Origin: Clostridium sp.
GTDB lineage: Bacteria > Bacillota > Clostridia > Clostridiales > Clostridiaceae
Reading direction: 5' to 3'
Length of the DNA: 64,000 bases
NCBI RefSeq assembly: GCF_022482905.1
Contig: NZ_JAKVOI010000001.1
Location: 186,001 to 250,000 of the forward strand
Part shown: positions 28,327-35,692 of the stretch, piece by piece
How positions within the stretch are numbered: the stretch's first letter is position 1
Layout: every line of letters begins with the position of its first letter
The notes under the pieces: generated by a model
What the model saw: only the letters and a program-made list of their open reading frames with translations
Told to the model about the DNA's origin: nothing
Database searches by the model: none
Position numbers and translations under genes: made by a program

Positions 28327-29862
28327 ATGAAAAGTTCTTTTATAGTGATGACCCTTATAATAGCTGGCAAGGTACTTGCACTTATAAGAGATTCCCTGAT
28401 AGCGGCAAAATTTGGTGCAACCTATATTTCGGATATATACAATTTTTCAATAGGAATGGTAAATCTTCTGATTACTGTGAGCTATGGACTTACAACCACT
28501 TTCATACCGCTTAATGCAGAATATATAGAGACGGGAGATTTAAAAAAGAGAAACAAATTTGTAAATAATATTATTACTATAGCTTCTATTTTTACGATGA
28601 TTGTAACTGTATTGCTCATTGTATTTGCAAAGCAGATAATATATATTTTTGGCCATGGATTTACTTCTAATGGTGTTGTATTTGGAACATCTGTTCAAAT
28701 AACGAGGATTATGCTTGTGTCTCTCATATTTGTTACACTGCAGAGTGTAGCAGCAGGTGTTCTTCAATCCCACAAGCAATTTTATGAGCCGGCTGCAATG
28801 GCATTTGTATCCAATCTGGTTTATATAATCTATCTTGTATTCCTTACATCAAAATATGGTATACAGGGTTTTGCAGTTGCTATTGTAATAGGATTTCTGG
28901 CTCAATTTCTGATAAACATGCCTAAATACAGGAAGCTTGGATATAAGTATGTTCCCGTACTAAATCTAAGGGATAAAAACACAGTTAGAATGTTTAGGCT
29001 CATGCTGCCAATTGTAATAAGTACTTCGGTAATTCAGCTGAATGTGTTTGTAAATAGAGCTTTTGCAACTAATATATATTTTGGAGCAACGACCATACTT
29101 GATTTTTCCAACAAGATAAATACTCTTGCCTATGAAGTCTTTGCAATTGGGATTGCCATGATTGTATATCCAACTTTATCCGAGCTGGCAGCTAAAGGAG
29201 AGATTGTTGAATATAAAAAGACAATATCAAAGGCACTGACAATAATAATGATAATAATGGTTCCTGCAGCTACAGCAATAGGAATACTGAGAGAGCCTCT
29301 GGTGTACATAATTTTTAAAAGAGGGGCTTTTACGGATGAAGCTGCACGATTGACCGCTAATGCACTGTTGTTCTATTGTCCGGCAATGATTGCCTATGGA
29401 ATACGTGATATTTTAAATAAAGCATTTTATTCTTTAAAAGATGCCAGAACTCCAATGATAAATAGTTTTTTAGGCATAATGATAAACATAATCATAAATA
29501 TATTCATAGTAAAATATATGAAGGTGTCAGGGCTTACATTAGCCACTACGATATCTGCTGTTCTAACTACAGTAATGATGTTGTGGAATTTGAACAAGAG
29601 AACGGGCGGGATAAATGTAAAATGTATATTTGTAAATTTTATTAAAATATCTATTGCATCCGGGATAATGGCCTTGATTATATTTATAATCAATAGAATA
29701 AGCAGTCATGTGTTTGTGGGTACAATGCAGGCGAGTTTTGCATCAATAGTATTCTCCTTTTTTATTGGAACGGCTGTGTATGCAGTATGTCTCTATGTAC
29801 TTAGAATCAGTGGTTACAAAGATATCATGAAATTAGTTAAGAATAGGATACTTAGCAGATAG
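28327..29862 (+). CDS. MurJ/MviN-family lipid-linked oligosaccharide flippase (copy 2)
   Basis: 511 residues, same fold as the protein at 20529: AGKVLALIRDSLIAAKFGATYISDIYNFS opens it, and SVAAGVLQSHKQFYEPAAMAF matches the flippase signature. ATG directly follows the TAA of the previous gene. Two such flippases in one locus suggest two different repeat units, or a specialised second MurJ. The copies are clearly diverged, so this is not a recent duplication. Confidence 0.92.
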   Translation: MKSSFIVMTLIIAGKVLALIRDSLIAAKFGATYISDIYNFSIGMVNLLITVSYGLTTTFIPLNAEYIETGDLKKRNKFVNNIITIASIFTMIVTVLLIVFAKQIIYIFGHGFTSNGVVFGTSVQITRIMLVSLIFVTLQSVAAGVLQSHKQFYEPAAMAFVSNLVYIIYLVFLTSKYGIQGFAVAIVIGFLAQFLINMPKYRKLGYKYVPVLNLRDKNTVRMFRLMLPIVISTSVIQLNVFVNRAFATNIYFGATTILDFSNKINTLAYEVFAIGIAMIVYPTLSELAAKGEIVEYKKTISKALTIIMIIMVPAATAIGILREPLVYIIFKRGAFTDEAARLTANALLFYCPAMIAYGIRDILNKAFYSLKDARTPMINSFLGIMINIIINIFIVKYMKVSGLTLATTISAVLTTVMMLWNLNKRTGGINVKCIFVNFIKISIASGIMALIIFIINRISSHVFVGTMQASFASIVFSFFIGTAVYAVCLYVLRISGYKDIMKLVKNRILSR

Positions 29863-29868
29863 AAGAAG

Positions 29869-30870
29869 GTGTTTTTTATTAATAGAGAACGTATTTTACA
29901 GATGGATATAATCAGATCAGTGGCTATACTTGCTGTAATAGGTATACATGTTTCTGGAGCTGTGCTGGGTTCGAATCCTTCACCGCTGGGTTATAATATT
30001 ACATTTGTATTTAATCAGATCTGCAGATTTTCTGTTCCTGCATTTATATTTATTTCCGGAATGGGGTTAAGTATATCCTATAGAAGAGAAGAAAGCTATT
30101 TCCATTTTTTAGTAAAGAGATTCAAGAAGATTTTACCACAGTATTTTGTATGGTGTTTGATTTATATATTTGCAGTGACCAGGAACTTCAATATACGACA
30201 GGACATAAATTACATTATATACGGAAAGGTGTTTTATCATTTATACTTTATACCATTGATAGTAGAATTATATATTGTATTCCCGTGGATATACAGGTTT
30301 ATAGATAAAAGATGGTTTTTACTGTTTAGTTTTGCAGTTAGCACATCTGTTATTATATATACATATTATTTTATAGATGTGACACCTGATATGTGGTTTT
30401 GGAATAAAAAAAATTTATTGTACTGGTTGTTTTATTTTTGCCTGGGAGGATATATAGGAAAGCATAGAAAGAACATACTTCCCAAAATAGAAAAATATAA
30501 ATATGTTACATTGACAGGAATTTTGATTTCTACAGTTTATGTTCTATATCCACTTGCTCATTCTATTGAAAATATAAAAAATTTAGAACACGTAGTAACT
30601 TTTCAAAGGCCATCAATTGTAATATATAGTGTTTTATTAATATTGTTTATACTGGGACTAAACTTGAAAAATAGATTAATTATTGGCACAATAGAATATA
30701 TATCAAGAAGAACTTATAGTATTTATTTATGCCATGCTCTGGTACTGTTTTTATGTATTAAGAATATAACAAATTTTTATTCAGCTAACAGCTTGCATTT
30801 TGAGCTGGCAGCATATTTGATTACTTTCTTTGGGGCGTTGCTTATAACTGAACTGAAAAAATTTCTATGA
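29869..30870 (+). CDS. acyltransferase 3 family membrane protein
   Basis: 333 residues from GTG 29869. About 10 hydrophobic segments. The N-terminal signature MDIIRSVAILAVIGIHVSGA with its conserved His and the RRTYSIYLCHALVLF segment mark the Acyl_transf_3 family, which O-acetylates surface glycans in the membrane. The annotated GTG overlaps the SD AGAAGG; an ATT at 29878, about 8 nt beyond the SD, would give MINRERILQMD. The internal ATG at 29902 has no site. This is the second gene of the locus with an ATT candidate. Confidence 0.87.
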   Translation: MFFINRERILQMDIIRSVAILAVIGIHVSGAVLGSNPSPLGYNITFVFNQICRFSVPAFIFISGMGLSISYRREESYFHFLVKRFKKILPQYFVWCLIYIFAVTRNFNIRQDINYIIYGKVFYHLYFIPLIVELYIVFPWIYRFIDKRWFLLFSFAVSTSVIIYTYYFIDVTPDMWFWNKKNLLYWLFYFCLGGYIGKHRKNILPKIEKYKYVTLTGILISTVYVLYPLAHSIENIKNLEHVVTFQRPSIVIYSVLLILFILGLNLKNRLIIGTIEYISRRTYSIYLCHALVLFLCIKNITNFYSANSLHFELAAYLITFFGALLITELKKFL

Positions 30871-30900
30871 TTTTAAAAACTAAATTGGGAGGAGCTTCTT

Positions 30901-31554
30901 ATGAAGGCTGAGGACATAAAAATTGATATTGATAGAGATATAAAGAGGAGAAAAATTCAATTTGTGATAAAGAGGATATTTGATTTCATTTTTGCACTTG
31001 TTGGTTTAATACTTTTGAGTCCTGTTTTTCTTGCAATTGCACTTTGGATAAAGAAGGATTCCAGAGGACCTGTTGTATTCAAACAGGTGAGAGTGGGGAA
31101 AAACGGTACGAATTTTACAATATATAAGTTTAGAACAATGATAGTAAATGCAGAGAAAAAAAGGGAACTGGATATAGATGCTGAAAATTTAGAGAATTTT
31201 GTATTTCAAAGCAGAAATGACAGTAGAATTACAAAATCAGGGGCATTTTTACGGAAGACAAGTCTTGATGAAATTCCACAGCTTCTAAATGTACTTTTAG
31301 GAAATATGAGCCTTGTAGGCCCGAGACCTGAGATACCAGATGTAGTTAAATTGTATCCTGAGGCTTACAGTCGAAGACTACTTGTAACACCGGGAATAAC
31401 AGGATTGGCCCAAGTAAGCGGACGTGGAGAAATAGAGCTGGGGAAAACCGTGTATTATGATTTAACCTATATAAAAAATTTTTCACTTATTTTGGATCTC
31501 AAGATAATTTTAAAAACATTCTCTTCTGTATTCAAAAGCGAAGGAGCGTTTTGA
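30901..31554 (+). CDS. monotopic phosphoglycosyl transferase (bacterial sugar transferase)
   Basis: 217 residues. One re-entrant hydrophobic segment (about 27-50), then the PGT core: GPVVFKQVRVGKNG, YKFRTM, RKTSLDEIPQLLNVL with the catalytic Asp-Glu pair, and SLVGPRPEIP. It lacks the N-terminal membrane bundle of WbaP/WcaJ proteins. It transfers a sugar phosphate to undecaprenyl phosphate, starting the repeat unit. A dehydratase-derived diacetamido sugar or a hexose are both possible substrates. GGGAGG precedes the ATG. Confidence 0.93.
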   Translation: MKAEDIKIDIDRDIKRRKIQFVIKRIFDFIFALVGLILLSPVFLAIALWIKKDSRGPVVFKQVRVGKNGTNFTIYKFRTMIVNAEKKRELDIDAENLENFVFQSRNDSRITKSGAFLRKTSLDEIPQLLNVLLGNMSLVGPRPEIPDVVKLYPEAYSRRLLVTPGITGLAQVSGRGEIELGKTVYYDLTYIKNFSLILDLKIILKTFSSVFKSEGAF

Positions 31555-32288
31555 AAACTATGGTTGATAGCATGTTTACAAATATACTGGGGTACAATGT
31601 GTTCAAGGGAACAAAAGAGCAGCTTTTAAATTATATAGAACAATTTGAAAAAGTAAATATAGTATCAGGTAATCCGGAAGTACTTTATAATGGAATTAAT
31701 AATATAGAGCTTTTAGGATTCTTTAAAAAAAAGTATTCAATTATAATACCGGATGGAGTGGGAACTGTACTGGCATCCAGATTATTGAAGAACCCGGTTT
31801 CAGAAAAAATTGCAGGAATAGATATAATGAAGGATATTATCCAAAAATGTGAAAGAGAAAATAGGTCGGTATATCTGCTGGGAGCCAAACAGGACGTTCT
31901 TGAAAACTGCATAAAGAATTTAACAAAGGTTTACAAGAATCTGAATATAGCTGGAAGTCATAATGGATATTTTGATCTAAAAAATTGCGGCCATATTTTA
32001 GAAGATATAAAAATAAAAAAACCATATGCCGTCTTCGTGGCAATGGGGTCACCAAGACAGGATATATTTATAAGCAACAATATAGAAAGACTTCCAGGTG
32101 TCGTATTTATGGGTGTTGGAGGAAGTTTTGATGTATTTTCAGGTAAAGTTAAAAGAGCACCGGAAGTCATGATAAAATTCGGCCTTGAATGGCTTTTCAG
32201 GGTAATTAAAGAGCCGTGGAGGCTGAAAAGGCTGATTTATATTCCTAAATTTTTATTGAAAGTGATACAGTATAAAAGAAAACACTAA
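31551..32288 (+). CDS. WecG/TagA/CpsF family glycosyltransferase
   Basis: 245 residues. TTG at 31551 overlaps the previous stop by 4 nt, with AAGGAG 5 nt upstream. Family motifs are IPDGVGTVLASRLL, YLLGAKQDVLENCI, VAMGSPRQDIFI and FMGVGGSFDVFSGKVKRAPE. Members add ManNAc, or its uronic acid, to a lipid-linked sugar; this would be the second sugar after the PGT product. Last gene of the locus. Its TAA interleaves with the TAG of the convergent rrf2-type gene, and no terminator hairpin is visible between them. Confidence 0.93.
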   Translation: MKTMVDSMFTNILGYNVFKGTKEQLLNYIEQFEKVNIVSGNPEVLYNGINNIELLGFFKKKYSIIIPDGVGTVLASRLLKNPVSEKIAGIDIMKDIIQKCERENRSVYLLGAKQDVLENCIKNLTKVYKNLNIAGSHNGYFDLKNCGHILEDIKIKKPYAVFVAMGSPRQDIFISNNIERLPGVVFMGVGGSFDVFSGKVKRAPEVMIKFGLEWLFRVIKEPWRLKRLIYIPKFLLKVIQYKRKH

Positions 32289-32698
32289 ATCTCCTTTTTT
32301 AACATATCCTTGAAGTTGATTTGTCCCAATTCATCCAGCAGATTGTTTTGAACTCTGGATAGGGCCTGATTTACCACACAATATGATCCATGTTCCATGT
32401 TGCAGTTTTTCGGATTGTCAAGACATCTGTTTATATATATCGGACCGTCTATGGCTTCAATAACATCCTTTAAGGTTATGTTTTCCGGTATTCTATTGAG
32501 AGAATAACCGCCGTTGACACCTCTGTAGGATTTTATAATACCACAGAGGGTCAGTTTTCTAAGCAGCTTTAATAGAAATCTGAGAGGTATTCCCTGATCT
32601 TTGGATATGGACTTAGCCTCAATTTTCTCGCCATATCCCAATTTTGACAAATAAAGTATAACCCTGAAACCATAATCTGCTTCCTGTGTAATTCTCAT
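32285..32698 (-). CDS. Rrf2 family transcriptional regulator
   Basis: 137 residues, ATG at 32698 with GGGGAGAT. Winged helix: MRITQEADYGFRVILYLSKLG then a recognition region IPLRFLLKLLRKLTLCGIIKSYRGVNGGY. Three late cysteines, Cys92, Cys99 and Cys107, are spaced C-x6-C-x7-C, so an Fe-S cluster is likely, as in IscR, NsrR and RirA. Spacing differs from the C-x5-C-x5-C of IscR. No isc or nif genes are adjacent, so its targets are not evident. Confidence 0.92.
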   Translation of the reverse strand: MRITQEADYGFRVILYLSKLGYGEKIEAKSISKDQGIPLRFLLKLLRKLTLCGIIKSYRGVNGGYSLNRIPENITLKDVIEAIDGPIYINRCLDNPKNCNMEHGSYCVVNQALSRVQNNLLDELGQINFKDMLKKEI

Positions 32699-32814
32699 AA
32701 TATCTCCCCAAATAATAATTATACTATTTCTTTTAAATTAATTATAACTAAATAGATGGATAATATAAAGTAGAATTATTAAAGTATTTGTGCTTTTTAC
32801 AGGCTTTAATGATT

Positions 32815-33666
32815 TTAAGGTAATTTATCAAGGCTTTCAAGTATAAATCCTTTTTCTTTCCAACTCTGAATTACTGAATCCAATATTTCGGAATTTGTCC
32901 TGGAAACTGCGTGAAGTAGAACTATTTCGCCGTTATGAGTCCTGTTGAGTATTTTTTCTTTGGCAAATTCCGGCGAGGGCTGATTTTGTCTATTCCAATC
33001 ATTATATGCAAAACTCCAGAATATAGTTTTATAGCCTAGTTTTTTTGTATAGAATAAAGACAGTTCACTGTATTTTCCCATTGGAGGTCTAAAAAATTTG
33101 GGCATTTCTTTACCTGTAACATTTTTATAGGCTTCTTCAGTTATAGTAAATTCTTTTTCAAAATCATCTGGATTCTTTGCACGCTCTGCCATTGAGGGAT
33201 GTTTTGCAGTATGGTTGCACACTAGATGACCTTCATCCATCATTCTTTTTACAAGATCAGGATTGTCTTTTATATAGGGTGTTGTTACGAAAAATGCAGC
33301 TTTTACATTATTTTTCTTTAGTATATCCAATATTTTGACCGTATATCCATTTTCATATCCTTCATCAAAAGTAAGATATATTGTTTTTTTTGAAATATCA
33401 CCTAAATAGTAGGCAGAATATTTGTTTATTAGGTTAGTTATTTCAGGAGGTTCTTCAGATGGCAAGCCATCTTTTCTAGGCTTGAAAAACCAGTTTTTTT
33501 CGGTTTTGTCCAGTTTGGATATATCCAATCCTTTTAAGATACCGGAGGTTTCAGCAGGTTCATTGCCCATTGCTGGATTATATGATGCAGCGGCTTTGGT
33601 CATATGTGGATAAATCAACATTAAGAGCGCAGATATTAAAAAAAAGCAAATTAAATTCTTTTTCAC
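32815..33666 (-). CDS. pdaA: PdaA-type polysaccharide deacetylase (muramic delta-lactam formation)
   Basis: 283 residues, start GTG 33666 with AAGGTGAT. A signal peptide or anchor spans residues 5-26 (ending TKAAA). The NodB domain shows TFDEGYENGYT, the form typical of PdaA where other deacetylases have TFDDG. HTAKHPSM supplies the zinc histidines, and FFRPPMGKYSE and GEIVLLHAV complete the set. PdaA de-N-acetylates muramic acid in spore cortex so that the delta-lactam can form. Next to the sigma-F operon this fits, though pdaA and spoIIA are divergent here and share only the intergenic region. Confidence 0.9.
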   Translation of the reverse strand: MKKNLICFFLISALLMLIYPHMTKAAASYNPAMGNEPAETSGILKGLDISKLDKTEKNWFFKPRKDGLPSEEPPEITNLINKYSAYYLGDISKKTIYLTFDEGYENGYTVKILDILKKNNVKAAFFVTTPYIKDNPDLVKRMMDEGHLVCNHTAKHPSMAERAKNPDDFEKEFTITEEAYKNVTGKEMPKFFRPPMGKYSELSLFYTKKLGYKTIFWSFAYNDWNRQNQPSPEFAKEKILNRTHNGEIVLLHAVSRTNSEILDSVIQSWKEKGFILESLDKLP

Positions 33667-33833
33667 TTACTATCACCTTCCATGAATATTATATATTTAT
33701 GGTGTACATGATAAGATGATTTATACTGGTAATTTATAATAGAAATAGATTGGATTTTCATAAATATTGTTTAAAAATATGATACATGGTAAAAATATCT
33801 AATAAGATGACTAATAAAAAATTAATAAAAAAG

Positions 33834-33862
33834 AAGGAAAATTATTCCACATGGAGAATAGT
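33834..33862 (+). promoter_or_regulatory. sigma-H-type promoter of the spoIIA operon
   Basis: AAGGAAAAT (33834-33842) and GGAGAATAG (33853-33861, GAAT at 33856-33859). This matches Bacillus sigma-H elements (AGGAwwT, about 13 nt, GAAT). B. subtilis spoIIA is transcribed by sigma-H with Spo0A~P, so the position is as expected. The start would be near 33867, leaving a leader of about 230 nt. Spo0A boxes were not identified with confidence. Confidence 0.6.
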
Positions 33863-33866
33863 ATTC

Positions 33867-34096
33867 TAGAGTACTTAATTTTATAACAATAACGGAGAGG
33901 GGGTAAAATTGTCTTACTCGGACTGCACGCCTTATGTGTGTATACTAAAATTTACTACAGGCAAAGTAGTATGATTTTAGTCATACAGCAGTACGCCATT
34001 GTAGCTGATGTATGGGAAATTAAAGTTGAGTTTAACTTGACGCTGCAATCATGACATGGCCTGTTGAGTAATGATTTCAGTAGAGTTTGATAGATT
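33867..34096 (+). promoter_or_regulatory. long, apparently structured leader of the spoIIA operon
   Basis: Between the promoter and spoIIAA lie 230 nt. A nested hairpin pairs TATACTAAAAT (33941-33951) with ATTTTAGTCATA (33974-33985), and inside it TACTAC (33953-33958) with GTAGTA (33966-33971), about 17 bp around the loop AGGCAAA. It is followed by CAGC-AG-TAC / GTA-GCTG (33986-34007), AAGTT/AACTT (34023-34038) and AATCAT/ATGATT (34047-34076). An alternative pairs GTCAT (33980-33984) with ATGAC (34050-34054) and CAGC (33986-33989) with GCTG (34042-34045). A strong GGAGAGGGGG at 33894-33903 precedes a short ORF, while spoIIAA itself has a poor ribosome site. No known riboswitch class recognised. 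Confidence 0.45.
33909..33974 (+). CDS. possible 21-residue leader peptide upstream of spoIIAA
   Basis: TTG 33909, 5 nt after GGAGAGGGGG, opens a frame for MSYSDCTPYVCILKFTTGKVV ending at TGA 33972-33974. In the next frame an ATT at 33908 would open 48 codons to TGA 34052-34054. The strong ribosome site is the only support. The ORF ends inside the nested hairpin, as expected if its translation controls folding. Confidence 0.25.
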   Translation: MSYSDCTPYVCILKFTTGKVV

Positions 34097-34432
34097 ATGA
34101 ATTTAAAATTTGAAATTAAAGATAATAAGCTTATAGTTCATATGATTGGAGAACTTGATCATCATAGTGCTGAAGAAGTTAGAAACAAAATTGACGATAG
34201 AATCGACAGGGATAATTTGAATAAGATTATACTGGATTTTTCCTGCGTGACTTTTATGGACAGTTCAGGAATAGGTGTAGTCATTGGAAGATATAAAAAG
34301 CTTAATCTAAAAAATGGAAGCATATGCATTGTAAATGCAACTGATTCTGTTAGAAGAGTATTTGAGTTATCAGGTATGTTTAAAATAATAAGGGTATATG
34401 ACAGCATTGAGCAGGCTATTGAGAATATTTAA
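34097..34432 (+). CDS. spoIIAA: anti-sigma-F factor antagonist SpoIIAA
   Basis: 111 residues, single STAS domain. The segment VTFMDSSGIGVVIGRYK holds the phosphorylatable serine (Ser57 here, Ser58 in Bacillus). Unphosphorylated SpoIIAA binds SpoIIAB and frees sigma-F in the forespore; SpoIIAB rephosphorylates it and SpoIIE removes the phosphate. The ATG has only a weak upstream AGAG, unlike its neighbours, so initiation may depend on the leader. spoIIAB follows after 15 nt. Confidence 0.96.
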   Translation: MNLKFEIKDNKLIVHMIGELDHHSAEEVRNKIDDRIDRDNLNKIILDFSCVTFMDSSGIGVVIGRYKKLNLKNGSICIVNATDSVRRVFELSGMFKIIRVYDSIEQAIENI

Positions 34433-34447
34433 TGGGGGGATAAAAAC

Positions 34448-34876
34448 ATGTACGATAACAGTATGAAAATAGAGTTTATTAGCAAGTCACAGAATGAAAG
34501 TTTTGCAAGAGTAGCAGTAGCAGCCTTTGCATCGCAGCTGGATCCTACTGTGGATGAACTGACGGATGTAAAAACTGCAGTATCAGAAGCAGTTACGAAC
34601 TCTATTATTCATGGTTATGAAAACAAAGAAGGTATTGTAACAATCAGAGCTTATATAAATGGTAGGAAACTTAAGTTGATAGTAGAAGATGCTGGAGTTG
34701 GAATAGAGGATGTTAATCTTGCAATGCAGCCACTCTATACTTCCAGACCTGATCTTGAGAGATCTGGAATGGGATTTACAGTTATGGAAACTTTTATGGA
34801 TTCTCTTCAAATACATTCTGAAAAGAACAAGGGGACAAGAGTTACGATGGAAAAAGTTTTTAAATCATTAAGTTAG
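34448..34876 (+). CDS. spoIIAB: anti-sigma-F factor and SpoIIAA kinase SpoIIAB
   Basis: 142 residues, GHKL ATPase fold. N-box [14 protein letters not shown]1 [11 protein letters not shown]2 [13 protein letters not shown]. It binds sigma-F in complex with ATP and phosphorylates SpoIIAA. GGGGGGATAA precedes ATG 34448. The following sigF start lies 10 nt after its stop, consistent with the usual three-gene operon. Confidence 0.97.
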   Translation: MYDNSMKIEFISKSQNESFARVAVAAFASQLDPTVDELTDVKTAVSEAVTNSIIHGYENKEGIVTIRAYINGRKLKLIVEDAGVGIEDVNLAMQPLYTSRPDLERSGMGFTVMETFMDSLQIHSEKNKGTRVTMEKVFKSLS

Positions 34877-34885
34877 GTGAATAAT

Positions 34886-35641
34886 ATGAGTGAAGAAGCT
34901 GTAAAAATATCAGATTATGATTATAATGACAATTTAAAACTTATAAAATCTGCAAGAAAAGGCGATAAGAACTCATTGAATAAATTGGTTGAAGTTAATC
35001 TCCCATTGGTTACGGCAATAAGCAAAAAATTCTTGAATAGGGGATATGAGTATGAAGATATATTCCAAATTGGCTGTATGGGACTTATGAAGGCAATTAA
35101 CAATTTCGATGAAAAATACAACGTGAAATTTTCAACATATGCAGTACCAATGATAATGGGGGAAATAAAGAGGTTTTTAAGAGATGACGGCATGATAAAA
35201 GTCAGTAGAAGTGTTAAAAATACTGCAAAAAAGCTGCACTATGACAAGGAAAAGCTCATTAAGAAGCTAAACAGAGAGCCCACTGTAGAAGAACTGTCAG
35301 AGTACTCGGGAATAGAAGTAGAGGATTTGATATTTGCATCTGAGTCGGCAAATAATATGCAGTATTTATATGATACAATTCACCAGGATGATGGTGCACC
35401 GGTGCTGTTAATAGATAAGTTGAGTGAAAATCCAAATGAAGACGTGGAAATGGTGGATAGAATAGCTTTAAAAGAGACTTTGAAAAATCTCGATGTAAAA
35501 TCCAGACAAATTATCATGCTGAGATATTTTAAAGACAAAACCCAGGTTCAGGTTGCAAAGATGCTGGGTATAAATCAGGTTCAGGTATCAAGAATTGAAA
35601 AAAGAGTATTAAAAACAATGAGGGATATTTTGAAGGAATAA
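34886..35641 (+). CDS. sigF: RNA polymerase sigma factor SigF, forespore
   Basis: 251 residues from ATG 34886 (AGGTGA). Region 2 (DIFQIGCMGLMKAINNFDEKYNVKFSTYAVPMIMGEIKRFLRDDG), region 3 and region 4 (KDKTQVQVAKMLGINQVQVSRIEKRVL) are complete. It directs the first forespore transcription programme. The operon ends here; the spoVA genes often found downstream are absent, and a class A PBP gene converges from the other side. Confidence 0.96.
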   Translation: MSEEAVKISDYDYNDNLKLIKSARKGDKNSLNKLVEVNLPLVTAISKKFLNRGYEYEDIFQIGCMGLMKAINNFDEKYNVKFSTYAVPMIMGEIKRFLRDDGMIKVSRSVKNTAKKLHYDKEKLIKKLNREPTVEELSEYSGIEVEDLIFASESANNMQYLYDTIHQDDGAPVLLIDKLSENPNEDVEMVDRIALKETLKNLDVKSRQIIMLRYFKDKTQVQVAKMLGINQVQVSRIEKRVLKTMRDILKE

Positions 35642-35683
35642 TATATGAACCTATTGCATATTTTCTGCAATAGGTTCATATAT
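35641..35683. terminator. bidirectional hairpin between sigF and the PBP gene
   Basis: ATATATGAACCTATTGCA (35641-35658) pairs perfectly with its complement at 35666-35683 around a 7-nt loop: 18 bp. It begins on the last base of the sigF stop and ends 9 nt before the PBP stop. The U-tract is short on both sides. It is the only hairpin between these convergent genes. Confidence 0.72.
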
Positions 35684-35692
35684 AACAGATAT

